From UBA6772 sp965183875 (GTDB lineage: Bacteria > Bacteroidota > Bacteroidia > Flavobacteriales > UBA7430): DNA of 64,000 bases. The stretch is taken from assembly GCA_965183875.1 (NCBI GenBank), contig CBCYMK010000038.1, positions 1 to 64,000 on the forward strand. Reading direction: 5' to 3'. The notes under the pieces are model-generated. The model was not told where the DNA came from. It did no database searches and saw nothing but the letters and a program-made list of their open reading frames with translations. The position numbers and the translations under genes were made by a program. This document shows positions 16,235 through 24,181 of this stretch, piece after piece; the stretch's first letter is position 1; each line of letters opens with the position of its first letter.

Positions 16235-17002
16235 ATGATACTTACCGACACACATAGTCATTTATACGACAATAAGTTTGCCGAGGACCAAAAAGAGGTC
16301 ATCGAAAGAGCTTTTGAAGAAAATGTAACTCGCATTTTCCTTCCTAATGTAGACCAACATACCGTAAAAGGCATGATGGATATTGTAGCGACTTATCCAG
16401 AAAATTGCTTTGCTATGATGGGCTTACATCCCTGTAATGTAAAAGCAGACTATAAGGATGAGCTGGCGATATTAAAATCGCATTTAGATTCAAACAAGTT
16501 TTGTGCTGTTGGAGAAATAGGAATGGATTTGTATTGGGATAAAACATTCTTAGAAGAACAAAAGGACGCATTTAGAACACAGATACACTGGGCTAAAGAA
16601 AAAAACTTACCCATAGCCATACATTGCAGAGATGCATTTGAAGAAATTTTCGAAATCCTTGAAGAAGAAAAAGGTGAAAACCTTAGGGGTATATTTCACT
16701 GTTTTTCCGCAAGCTTAGAACAGGCTCATCAGGCAATAAACTTAAATTTCTATTTAGGAATTGGTGGCGTAGTTACATTTAAAAAAGCTGGATTGGACAA
16801 AGTTATCGCTCAAGTACCCCTTAAACACCTGGTACTAGAAACCGATAGTCCATACTTAGCCCCCACCCCAAACAGAGGAAAAAGGAACGAGAGTTCTTAC
16901 CTAATACATATTGCACAAAAAATTGCCGATCTACACGAAGTAAGTCTTCATGAAGTCGCAGAAATTACTACACAGAATTCTAAATTGATCTTTGGCTGCT
17001 AA
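16235..17002 (+). CDS. tatD: TatD-family metal-dependent DNase
   Basis: TatD proteins are TIM-barrel metallohydrolases with 3'-5' exonuclease activity in DNA repair. The 255-residue protein has every ligand motif: DTHSHLYD (~4-11), GEIGMDLYWD (~96), PIAIHCRDAFEEI (~128), FHCFSAS (~153) and LETDSPYLAPTPNRGKRNE (~203-221). Length is normal and there is no signal peptide. The stop codon is followed at once by the ATG of ansA, so both form a two-gene operon. It may be leaderless, given the promoter box 4 nt from the start. Assigning it to TatD rather than its YcfH or YjjV paralogues is not possible by eye. Confidence 0.93.
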   Translation: MILTDTHSHLYDNKFAEDQKEVIERAFEENVTRIFLPNVDQHTVKGMMDIVATYPENCFAMMGLHPCNVKADYKDELAILKSHLDSNKFCAVGEIGMDLYWDKTFLEEQKDAFRTQIHWAKEKNLPIAIHCRDAFEEIFEILEEEKGENLRGIFHCFSASLEQAHQAINLNFYLGIGGVVTFKKAGLDKVIAQVPLKHLVLETDSPYLAPTPNRGKRNESSYLIHIAQKIADLHEVSLHEVAEITTQNSKLIFGC

Positions 17003-18022
17003 ATGAAAATTCTACTTATATATACAGGCGGTACTATAGGAATGGTTCACGATGCAACTACAGGTTCGTATATACCATTCGATTTTGAAAACCTACAAGC
17101 TCAAGTACCTGAGCTTAAACAACTCAATTGTAAGCTAGAGATTACGTCTTATGAACCTAGCATAGACTCCTCAGATATGCACCCCAATATATGGGTACAG
17201 TTGGGAGAAACTATAGAGAAAAACTACAATCAATACGATGGTTTTGTTATCCTACACGGTTCCGATACTATGGCCTATACAGCGTCAGCCTTGAGTTTTG
17301 TATTAGAAAACTTAAACAAGCCTGTAATTTTAACAGGCTCACAATTACCTTCAGGCGTACCGCGTACCGACGCAAAAGAAAACTTAATTACAGCTATAGA
17401 GATAGCCTCTTCTACTAGAGATGGGAAACCAGAAGTACCCGAAGTAGCGGTTTATTTTGAATACCAACTGTACAGAGGAAATAGAACACATAAAGTAAAT
17501 GCAGAGCATTTTGAAGCTTTTGAATCTGTTAACTACCCACCACTAGCAGAAGCCGGAGTTCATATAAAATTTAACCGTAGGTATATACAGAGTGTGAATG
17601 AGGAAGCCCTTATCGTACACAAGACTTTCAACCCTAATATTGGCGTTTTAAAGTTATTTCCTGGCATAACAGAAACTACTGTAAGAAGTGTTTTAGCGGC
17701 ACCACATACTCAAGCTATAATACTTGAAACTTTCGGCGCTGGGAATGCACCTACCTCAACCTGGTTTTTAAAAGCGATTAATGAAGCTATCGAAAAAGGA
17801 ATCCTTATCCTTAACGTCTCTCAATGTCAGGGAGGCTCCGTAGACCTAGGGAGATACCAAACAAGTAAAGGCTTAAAAGACATGGGGGTGCTTTCTGCTT
17901 ACGATATGACCTTTGAAGCTGCACTAACTAAAATGATGTTCGTACTCGAGTATTCGAACGATGTAGACAGAAGGAAGGAACTATTGAGTAGAAATTTACA
18001 GGGAGAAATGAGCTGTAATTAA
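17003..18022 (+). CDS. ansA: Type I (cytoplasmic) L-asparaginase
   Basis: The enzyme hydrolyses L-asparagine to aspartate and ammonia. The 339-residue protein lacks a signal peptide, as expected for type I. The two catalytic Thr motifs are clear: LIYTGGTIGM at the N-terminus (Thr in TGGT, residue ~11) and LHGSDTMAYTASALSF near residues 84-99. The segment ILTGSQLPSGVPRTDAKENL follows, and VSQCQGGSVDLGRY is near residue 274. It begins one base after tatD and is read with it. A short repeat-derived spacer follows the stop codon, with no clear hairpin terminator. Confidence 0.94.
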   Translation: MKILLIYTGGTIGMVHDATTGSYIPFDFENLQAQVPELKQLNCKLEITSYEPSIDSSDMHPNIWVQLGETIEKNYNQYDGFVILHGSDTMAYTASALSFVLENLNKPVILTGSQLPSGVPRTDAKENLITAIEIASSTRDGKPEVPEVAVYFEYQLYRGNRTHKVNAEHFEAFESVNYPPLAEAGVHIKFNRRYIQSVNEEALIVHKTFNPNIGVLKLFPGITETTVRSVLAAPHTQAIILETFGAGNAPTSTWFLKAINEAIEKGILILNVSQCQGGSVDLGRYQTSKGLKDMGVLSAYDMTFEAALTKMMFVLEYSNDVDRRKELLSRNLQGEMSCN

Positions 18023-18094
18023 GTTGAAAGTTAAAGGTTGAAAATTTTTGGGTGGGCTTAGAGAAATAGTTGCCTGACAACAAACAAAACCCCA

Positions 18095-18208
18095 ATTGTC
18101 ATCTTGAGCCTGCCTGCCGGTAGGCAGGGTTTCTCGAAAGGCTACAATTTGAGGCTAACGGATTTACTATAATTGAGTGTGTGCTTCGAGAGACCTCAGC
18201 AGGACAAT
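18095..18208. repeat. Intergenic palindromic element, MITE-like
   Basis: A 114-nt non-coding unit with short inverted ends (ATTGTC at 18095-18100 and GACAAT at 18203-18208). It has an inner near-perfect palindrome CCTGCCTGCCGGTAGGCAGG at 18109-18128, and facing TTTCTCGAAAGGC (18130-18142) and GCTTCGAGAGACCTC (18183-18197) arms. It is clearly more G/C-rich than nearby spacers. The layout resembles dispersed intergenic repeats of Flavobacteriia. Only one copy is in the window, so dispersal cannot be confirmed here. Confidence 0.6.
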
Positions 18209-18255
18209 AAACAAACTAGACTGACTCCAGGCTCCTTAATTCTGTATTCTTCTTT

Positions 18256-19446
18256 TTACTTCTTCAAATTCAGTTCTCTAGCAACAGAAACTCCCATACT
18301 AAAACAGGCCTGTAATAGGTAACCTCCTGTAGGAGCATCCCAATTGAGCATTTCACCAATACAATAATGGTTTGGAACTTTAGACAATTCAAACTTATCC
18401 GTTACCTCATCCAAAGCAATACCTCCTACACAAGAAATCCCTTCGTCTATTGGAGCTGTAGAGACTATTATTAGTTTTAACTTTTTGATATATTGAGAGA
18501 GTTGTTCCAAGTTCATAAACACCTCCTTTGAGCAATTTGTTTTTAGGAGCTCTAACTGAGAAGTACTAAATTTTAAATCGCGTTTAAGTTTTTCAGACGT
18601 ATTCTTCCCTTTCGATTCTTTGAGCTTTTCAAAAATTACTTCTGAAGTCAATTTAGGCTTTAAGTCTATGAATATTTCTGCGAGCTCATTTTCAGCCAAC
18701 TGTTTTCGTATCTCTGGGCTTAATGCATAGATAGCATTTCCTTCTAGTCCTAAGCTAGTTATTACTGCTTCTCCTTGCTGTAGTTTACTACCGCAGGAAA
18801 TAGTAATATTCTTAAGTGGTAAACCTGCACATTTATTCACAAATTCATTATCCCATTGAATCCCAAATGCACAATTAGAAACCTCGAAAGGACTCGTGTT
18901 TATTCCCTTTTGAGAAAACAAATTCAGCCATAACCCATCAGAACCTGTCTTTTTCCAGGAAGCTGCACCCATACTAAACACCGTAAAATCGGGTTTTATT
19001 AAAGTACCTGACTCAAACAATAGCTCTGATTTATCGGTCCAACCCAGCCACTTTTCCTGACATTTAATAGAAACTCCGTTAACAGCTAATTGCTTTGTTA
19101 AGGCTTGCAGAACCTCAATGGGTTTAATTCCTTTTTCGGGATATATACGATTGCTAGAACCTATAAAAGTGGGTATTCCTACAGACTGTAGATAGTCTCT
19201 TAAATCGGAATTGGTAAAATCGAACAAGGCTTTTTCCAAGAAATTTGCAGGTGTATAACGCCTAACAAAATCTTGCATATTTTCGGCATGACTTAGATTA
19301 AAACCACCTTTACCGGCCACCAAAAACTTACGTGCTACTGACTTATTTTTCTCATAAATGGAAATATCGAATTTTTTAACATCTAAAAATGCTGCACACA
19401 ACAGTGCCGCAGGACCTCCACCAATAATAGCAATCGACTTTTTCAT
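18256..19446 (-). CDS. BaiN/HI0933-like flavoprotein
   Basis: A 396-residue FAD-dependent oxidoreductase of the HI0933/YhiN group. The FAD-binding Rossmann motif is at the N-terminus (IAIIGGGPAALLCAAFL, ~5-21), followed by NKSVARKFLVAGKGGFNLSHAE (~41-62). The C-terminal FAD contact GEMLNWDAPTGGYLLQACFSMG (~366-387) is well conserved. Family members have been called aminoacetone oxidase-like or flavin reductases, and the true substrate is generally unknown. It is monocistronic with no informative neighbour. The left boundary lies 47 nt from the palindromic element. Confidence 0.88.
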   Translation of the reverse strand: MKKSIAIIGGGPAALLCAAFLDVKKFDISIYEKNKSVARKFLVAGKGGFNLSHAENMQDFVRRYTPANFLEKALFDFTNSDLRDYLQSVGIPTFIGSSNRIYPEKGIKPIEVLQALTKQLAVNGVSIKCQEKWLGWTDKSELLFESGTLIKPDFTVFSMGAASWKKTGSDGLWLNLFSQKGINTSPFEVSNCAFGIQWDNEFVNKCAGLPLKNITISCGSKLQQGEAVITSLGLEGNAIYALSPEIRKQLAENELAEIFIDLKPKLTSEVIFEKLKESKGKNTSEKLKRDLKFSTSQLELLKTNCSKEVFMNLEQLSQYIKKLKLIIVSTAPIDEGISCVGGIALDEVTDKFELSKVPNHYCIGEMLNWDAPTGGYLLQACFSMGVSVARELNLKK

Positions 19447-19571
19447 ACTACAATAGTAGTATTTGTTTTTTACAATTGAAAGTTAAAAATTGAAGGATAA
19501 ATTGAGCCAATTTCAAAGCCAATTAAATTAACCTCATTTATGTATCTTGCTTATGAAAAAAACAAACTCAG

Positions 19572-20261
19572 ATGGATTTACAAAACGCTTTTCAGTTTCT
19601 AATTGATTTAAAATTCAATAATAACAGACCTTGGTTTAACGAAAATAAAGATCGGTACCTTAGAGCGAAGAATGACTTTGACACGTTTATAGAGTCATTA
19701 ATAGTACAGCTAAAAAAACAAGATAAAAGTATTGACGTAAGCGCTGCTAAAGAGTGTGTGTTTAGAATATATAGAGATGCTCGATTTTCGAAAAACAAAG
19801 AACCCTATAAAACCAATTTTGGAGCCTTTATAAGTAAAGGTGGAAGGAAGAGTCCTTATGCCGGATACTATATTCACTTTGAGCCAGACAACTCTTTTAT
19901 GGGGGGTGGCATATACCAACCTACACCAGCTTTATTAAAATCTATTCGAACACAGATATTCGAAAATCCCGAAGAATATAAAGGGATTTTAAACCAAAAA
20001 GATTTCAAAAAACAATTCCCAGTTTTACACGGAGAAAAACTAAAAATGGCTCCTAAGGGGTTTCCGAAAGATTTTGCAGACATTGACCTACTTAAGAATA
20101 AACATTTTGTAGTAAGTAAAGCTATAGAGAACGAATTGTGGTTTGAAGGAGAACCTGTAAAAGCAATTTTAAAATCTTATAAGACCCAACAAAAGTTAAA
20201 TGAGTTTTTAAATAGAGCAGTAGGACAAGTAGTAAGAGAAGTTAAATATGTAGAGAATTAA
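19572..20261 (+). CDS. DUF2461 domain protein
   Basis: A 229-residue cytoplasmic protein of the DUF2461/TIGR02453 family, recognised by FNNNRPWFNENKDRYLRAK (~15-33), CVFRIYRDARFSKNKEPYKTN (~62-81) and YAGYYIHFEPDNSFMGGG (~96-113). The family is widespread in bacteria and fungi and has no established biochemical role that I know of. The conserved Arg/Lys/Asp cluster in the RDxRFSKNKxPYKxN region suggests an anion-binding or catalytic site, which is inference. An upstream out-of-frame ATG at 19554 is not used by this frame. It stands alone. Confidence 0.85.
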   Translation: MDLQNAFQFLIDLKFNNNRPWFNENKDRYLRAKNDFDTFIESLIVQLKKQDKSIDVSAAKECVFRIYRDARFSKNKEPYKTNFGAFISKGGRKSPYAGYYIHFEPDNSFMGGGIYQPTPALLKSIRTQIFENPEEYKGILNQKDFKKQFPVLHGEKLKMAPKGFPKDFADIDLLKNKHFVVSKAIENELWFEGEPVKAILKSYKTQQKLNEFLNRAVGQVVREVKYVEN

Positions 20262-20379
20262 TGATTTTGAATTATTAGTTTTGAGTTAAAAAAAAGAAGG
20301 GTAGTGTTTAAGGTCCTTTTCATAACAAGACAGGTTTCATAAATTTTAATTTTTAATTTTTACACTCAAAACAAAATCT

Positions 20380-20387
20380 TATTTTTG
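20380..20387 (+). promoter_or_regulatory. -7 box of the purE promoter
   Basis: TATTTTTG, an exact TAnnTTTG match, lies 17 nt before the purE ATG. No purine-type operator or riboswitch fold was recognised in the short leader. Confidence 0.55.
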
Positions 20388-20404
20388 TCAAAAATTTTTA
20401 CACT

Positions 20405-20917
20405 ATGAAACCATTAGTAAGCATAATTATGGGGAGTACTTCGGACTGGCCTGTAATGCAAAAAGCAGCGAAGTTCCTAAACGATATGGAAATTCCTTTT
20501 GAGGTAAACGCTTTATCGGCGCACCGTACTCCAGAGAAAGTTGAAGCATACGCTTCTAAAGCTTACGAAAATGGTGTTAAAGTAATTATTGCTGGTGCTG
20601 GTGGAGCAGCTCACCTACCAGGAGTAATGGCAGCATTTACGCCACTTCCAATTATCGGAGTACCTTGTCGTTCTTCAATCTCTATTGATGGATGGGACTC
20701 AATTCTTTCAATTTTACAAATGCCTCCAGGAATCCCTGTAGCTACTGTAGGATTAGATGCATCTTTAAATGCAGCTATTTTAGCTTCTCAAATTATTGGA
20801 GCTGGAAACGACGAAGTGATGACTAAGGTAATCGCATATAAAAACTCTCTTAAAGATAAGATCATCAAAGCTAATGAAGATCTAAGTGAATTTAAATTCG
20901 ACTTTAGAGTATCCTAA
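20405..20917 (+). CDS. purE: N5-carboxyaminoimidazole ribonucleotide mutase PurE
   Basis: PurE class I moves the carboxylate of N5-CAIR to give CAIR in de novo purine synthesis. The 170-residue protein has the substrate-binding loop IIMGSTSDWPVM (~8-19), the catalytic-region NALSAHRTPEKV (~35-46) with the conserved His, and AGAGGAAHLPGVMAAFT (~64-80). Residues after ~155 form a short tail. It usually pairs with purK, but no purK is visible in this window, so the N5-CAIR-forming enzyme must be encoded elsewhere. A strong terminator follows 4 nt after the stop codon. Confidence 0.97.
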   Translation: MKPLVSIIMGSTSDWPVMQKAAKFLNDMEIPFEVNALSAHRTPEKVEAYASKAYENGVKVIIAGAGGAAHLPGVMAAFTPLPIIGVPCRSSISIDGWDSILSILQMPPGIPVATVGLDASLNAAILASQIIGAGNDEVMTKVIAYKNSLKDKIIKANEDLSEFKFDFRVS

Positions 20918-20921
20918 TCTT

Positions 20922-20954
20922 AAAAATCCCATCTTAATAGATGGGATTTTTTTT
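20922..20954 (+). terminator. Intrinsic terminator after purE
   Basis: AAAAATCCCATCT, loop TAAT, AGATGGGATTTTT and further T make a 13-bp stem with a U-tract, starting 4 nt past the purE stop. It separates purE from the Mpo1-like gene, whose start is 13 nt beyond the T-run. Confidence 0.9.
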
Positions 20955-20966
20955 GTAAATTTAAAA

Positions 20967-21434
20967 ATGAAAAACTTAGAATCTTGGCTCGAAGCCTATG
21001 GGAAAAGTCATCAAAACAAAACCAACAAACTCATACATTGGATTTGTGTTCCAGCGATTTTCTTTTCAATACTAGCCTTGCTTTCTTTTATAGAAATTCC
21101 ATTATTAGAGAGAATACTCCCTCTAGAAGTTTCTAACCTCGCAACAGTATTTATATTCTTTGCCTTATTATTTTACATCCGTTTATCGGTAAAAATGTCA
21201 ATAGGAATAGCTCTATTCACCTTTGTATGCTACAAAGGTATTTTCTTGTTAAATACAACAGATTATAAATTATGGTTATCCTTAGATATTTTTATTATCG
21301 CATGGACTGTACAATTTATAGGACATAAAATAGAAGGTGCTAAACCCTCATTTTTCGAAGACATCAAATTCTTACTTATTGGCCCAGCTTGGTTACTATC
21401 CTTTATTTACCAAAAATTAGGTGTTAAATTATAG
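20967..21434 (+). CDS. Mpo1-like (DUF962) membrane protein
   Basis: A 155-residue protein of the Mpo1/YGL010w-like family. In yeast, Mpo1 is an Fe(II) dioxygenase that shortens 2-hydroxy fatty acids; bacterial members are little studied. The family pattern is complete: WLEAYGKSHQNKTNKLIHWI (~6-25) with conserved His residues, and WTVQFIGHKIEGAKPSFFED (~110-129) with the second His site. Four hydrophobic segments lie between. The ATG at 20967 is chosen because the longer upstream reading frame would start inside purE and cross its terminator. Convergent with aroB across 5 nt. A role in turnover of hydroxylated lipids, such as 2- or 3-hydroxy acyl lipids, is speculation. Confidence 0.82.
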   Translation: MKNLESWLEAYGKSHQNKTNKLIHWICVPAIFFSILALLSFIEIPLLERILPLEVSNLATVFIFFALLFYIRLSVKMSIGIALFTFVCYKGIFLLNTTDYKLWLSLDIFIIAWTVQFIGHKIEGAKPSFFEDIKFLLIGPAWLLSFIYQKLGVKL

Positions 21435-21439
21435 TCACA

Positions 21440-22519
21440 TCAATTTTGTAAAAGAAATATATTGTAAGCTCTCATCGCTTCTTCAATAACATCTACACTA
21501 CACGTTTTATCGAATTCTGCTTCCCCTATTTTTTTAAGTAATGTGAAGTTTATTTTAGTGCCGTCATTTTTCTTATCGTGACGCATCCACTCAACTAAAT
21601 CGCTAAAATCTTCTTCTTTAATAGGGCTTAAATTGAAAATCCCTTTCAGACTTTCCAAAATAATAGAACACTCTTCATCAGTTAACTTATTTACTAGCTG
21701 AGAAAGAATTGTTTCTACAGCCAATCCAATAGCTACAGCTTCGCCATGTAACAAATCACCCTTATTTTCTAGGGCATTACTCTCTAGTGCATGTCCAATT
21801 GTATGTCCGAAGTTTAGGGTTTTACGTATACCTTTCTCCTCCCAGTCTTCTAAAACAATGGTATTTTTTATATCTATAGACTTCTGTAATAAAGCAGTAA
21901 GAAACGTCTCATTTTGCAAATCCATTCCTGCTAAAAAACTCCAATAATCGGCATCAGCAATTAAAGCGTGTTTTACCACCTCTGCCAAACCACTCAACCA
22001 ATGACGCTCAGGAAGGGTGTTTAAGAATTCAGGATCTACCAAGACGATGTCAGGATTTCTAAAAAGACCAACTTGATTTTTATGTGCTCCTATATCAACC
22101 GCTAGCTTACCTCCTATAGAAGCATCTACCTGGGCCAACAAAGTTGTGGGGATATGAAAAAATTTAATTCCTCTTTTATATAAAGAGGCTATCATCCCAC
22201 CCATATCGCATACTACACCACCACCTAAATTAATAAAAATGGCATTTCTATCGGCTTTCGACTCTCCTATGGTTTGCCAAACTTCCTGACAAATAGCAAG
22301 GGTTTTATTCTGCTCTCCAGACTCTATCTCTATCAACTCCGAACCTATTAACATAGGCACCTGACCTATAAGATGTGGCAAACAGTGACGCGCAGAATTC
22401 TCGTCACAAAAAATAAAAATCTTAGAATAGTTCCCTTGATAATCCTCGAGAATACTATTGAAGTCTTCCAAAACATCCTTACCTATATATACCGAATAAT
22501 TGTTAGATTTTACTTCCAC
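21440..22519 (-). CDS. aroB: 3-dehydroquinate synthase
   Basis: AroB forms 3-dehydroquinate from DAHP using NAD and a divalent metal, the second step of the shikimate route. The protein holds LGGGVVCDMGGMIASLYKRG (NAD-binding Gly-rich region), FFHIPTTLLAQVDASIGGK, LAEVVKHALI, the metal His in LNFGHTIGHALE, and HGEAVAIGLA. The frame is open to a TTG at 22561, but a perfect -7 box lies inside that extension, so I place the start at GTG 22519, giving 359 residues. This fits the usual family N-terminus (SNNYSVYIGKD). The gene is divergent from proline dehydrogenase. Confidence 0.94.
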   Translation of the reverse strand: MEVKSNNYSVYIGKDVLEDFNSILEDYQGNYSKIFIFCDENSARHCLPHLIGQVPMLIGSELIEIESGEQNKTLAICQEVWQTIGESKADRNAIFINLGGGVVCDMGGMIASLYKRGIKFFHIPTTLLAQVDASIGGKLAVDIGAHKNQVGLFRNPDIVLVDPEFLNTLPERHWLSGLAEVVKHALIADADYWSFLAGMDLQNETFLTALLQKSIDIKNTIVLEDWEEKGIRKTLNFGHTIGHALESNALENKGDLLHGEAVAIGLAVETILSQLVNKLTDEECSIILESLKGIFNLSPIKEEDFSDLVEWMRHDKKNDGTKINFTLLKKIGEAEFDKTCSVDVIEEAMRAYNIFLLQN

Positions 22520-22544
22520 AAACCTGATCTTAATTAGTAAAAAA

Positions 22545-22577
22545 CAAAGATATAAAAGCAATGTTTATCAACTCAAA
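22545..22577 (-). promoter_or_regulatory. aroB promoter
   Basis: On the minus strand TTTG (22577-22574), a 21-nt spacer and TATCTTTG (22552-22545) fit the -33/-7 pattern. The box ends 25 nt before the GTG at 22519 and decides the start codon. Confidence 0.65.
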
Positions 22578-22594
22578 TAGCCTGCAATTTTATT

Positions 22595-22602
22595 TATATT
22601 TG
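22595..22602 (+). promoter_or_regulatory. -7 box of the proline dehydrogenase promoter
   Basis: TATATTTG, an exact TAnnTTTG match, lies 18 nt upstream of the ATG at 22621. It faces away from the aroB promoter, so both genes are driven from one 101-nt spacer. Confidence 0.6.
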
Positions 22603-22620
22603 CAGCACTAAAGTGAAACT

Positions 22621-23784
22621 ATGGTCTCGTTTAACAATACAGAAATTGCCTTTGGTTCGAAATCAAATGCAAAATTAAAAAAAGCTTATTATTTATTTAA
22701 GCTAATGGGTAAACCTGCCTTGGCCTCAGCTGGAGGGAAATTAGCGAAATTCGCTTTTTCTTTAAGACTTCCTATCCAAGGGATAATTAGAAGAACTGTA
22801 TTTCAACAGTTTTGTGGTGGTGAAAGCATGGAACAATGTGCCATAAAAATAGAAGAGTTAGCTTCTTCAAACATAAAAACCATACTCGATTACTCTGTAG
22901 AAGGGAAAGAGTCTGAAAAGGACTTTAACCGCACCATGAAACAGACCTTAGCTTCTTTAGACTTTGCCAATAAAAACAACAATATTCCTTTTGCAGTTTT
23001 TAAGGTTACAGGGCTAGCTAGGTTTGAGCTTCTTGAAAAAATAAATTATGGGAAGCACCTTAGCGAAACCGAACAACAAGAGTACGACAGAGTATTACAT
23101 CGGATAAGTAAAATTTGTAAAAAAGCGCATCAATACAAGATCCCTGTTATGATAGACGCCGAAGAAAGTTGGATTCAAGATGCTATTGATGGTATTGTAG
23201 AAGACATGATGCGTGCATACAACAAGGAGACTGCTATTGTATATAATACACTACAAATGTATCGTCACGATAGGCTTGATTATTTTAAACGTGTACATAG
23301 AGACTCTCAGCACAATGGCTATTTCTTGGGAATGAAAATTGTTAGAGGCGCCTATATGGAAAAAGAAAATGAAAGGGCTTTGGAAAAAGGATACCCAAGC
23401 CCTATTCAGCCAAACAAAGAAGCTTCTGACTTAGATTATAACTACGCATTAAAATATGCTTGTGAAAATATAAATGGGATTTCAATTTGTGCAGGCACTC
23501 ATAACGAGGCCAGCTCGAAGTATTTAATTGAGCTTATGGATGAGTTTGAAATTGCAAAAAACAATCCTAAAATTTATTTTGCTCAGCTCTTAGGAATGAG
23601 CGATCACATTAGCTTTAACCTAGCTGATGATGGATTCAACACAGTGAAATATGTACCCTACGGCCCAGTGAGAGATGTACTTCCTTACCTAATACGTAGA
23701 GCAGATGAAAACACCTCTATTGCCGGACAAACAGGTAGAGAGTTGAATTTAATTCAACAAGAAATTAAAAGAAGAAAAGCTTAG
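22621..23784 (+). CDS. Proline dehydrogenase
   Basis: An FAD enzyme that oxidises L-proline to pyrroline-5-carboxylate. The 387-residue protein is a monofunctional PRODH, not a PutA fusion. Key motifs: FAVFKVTGLARFELLEKI (~127-144), IPVMIDAEESWIQDAID (~177-193), GMKIVRGAYMEKENERA (~238-254), SICAGTHNEAS (~287-297) and the C-terminal YVPYGPVRDVLPYLIRRADEN (~343-363) with the paired Arg that bind the proline carboxylate. The partner pyrroline-5-carboxylate dehydrogenase is not in the window. The gene has its own promoter and converges on the porX operon across 6 nt. Confidence 0.95.
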   Translation: MVSFNNTEIAFGSKSNAKLKKAYYLFKLMGKPALASAGGKLAKFAFSLRLPIQGIIRRTVFQQFCGGESMEQCAIKIEELASSNIKTILDYSVEGKESEKDFNRTMKQTLASLDFANKNNNIPFAVFKVTGLARFELLEKINYGKHLSETEQQEYDRVLHRISKICKKAHQYKIPVMIDAEESWIQDAIDGIVEDMMRAYNKETAIVYNTLQMYRHDRLDYFKRVHRDSQHNGYFLGMKIVRGAYMEKENERALEKGYPSPIQPNKEASDLDYNYALKYACENINGISICAGTHNEASSKYLIELMDEFEIAKNNPKIYFAQLLGMSDHISFNLADDGFNTVKYVPYGPVRDVLPYLIRRADENTSIAGQTGRELNLIQQEIKRRKA

Positions 23785-23790
23785 TTTGAA

Positions 23791-24171
23791 TTAATCACAG
23801 GGGCAGTCAAGTAATTCTAGACTCAACACATTAGATAGGCTGTCGCAGTTGTCTAAAATAAAGCTAGTATAAGACTGGTCTTCAACTTCTATTCTGTAGG
23901 TTTTGCACATTCCATCTACATCACTACTCCCAAAGTCTACATCTAGATCGCCATCCATAAAAACTTTTTTTAAGGAGCTCGCATTAAGACCTAAACAGGT
24001 GAGTTGGCACATTGCCTTTTCGGAAATACTAAAATCTTGGCTACGTAGGTGCTTTACTGTACGCGCATTAGGCAAGTAAGAAAAATCGATATCTCTATCA
24101 CCAAAAAACATCATGGAAGCTACGATTCCAAGGCCAACACCTACTAAGTATAAAAATATTCTTCTTACCAT
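23791..24171 (-). CDS. Membrane-anchored DUF4258-like protein
   Basis: A 126-residue protein with one N-terminal membrane segment (IFLYLVGVGLGIVASMMFFG, ~5-24) followed by a soluble domain. The sequence LPNARTVKHLRSQDFSISEKA recalls small flavobacterial proteins annotated with DUF4258; the match is by eye. Cysteines are notable (about residues 59, 63, 88, 109, 122 and 124), with a CPCD end. It follows alanine dehydrogenase by 10 nt on the same strand and is the last gene of the porX-tsaE-ald operon. Function is unknown. The mostly acidic C-terminal half would be outside the inner membrane or in the cytoplasm depending on topology, which I cannot settle. Confidence 0.7.
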   Translation of the reverse strand: MVRRIFLYLVGVGLGIVASMMFFGDRDIDFSYLPNARTVKHLRSQDFSISEKAMCQLTCLGLNASSLKKVFMDGDLDVDFGSSDVDGMCKTYRIEVEDQSYTSFILDNCDSLSNVLSLELLDCPCD

Positions 24172-24181
24172 TTCCTAAAAT

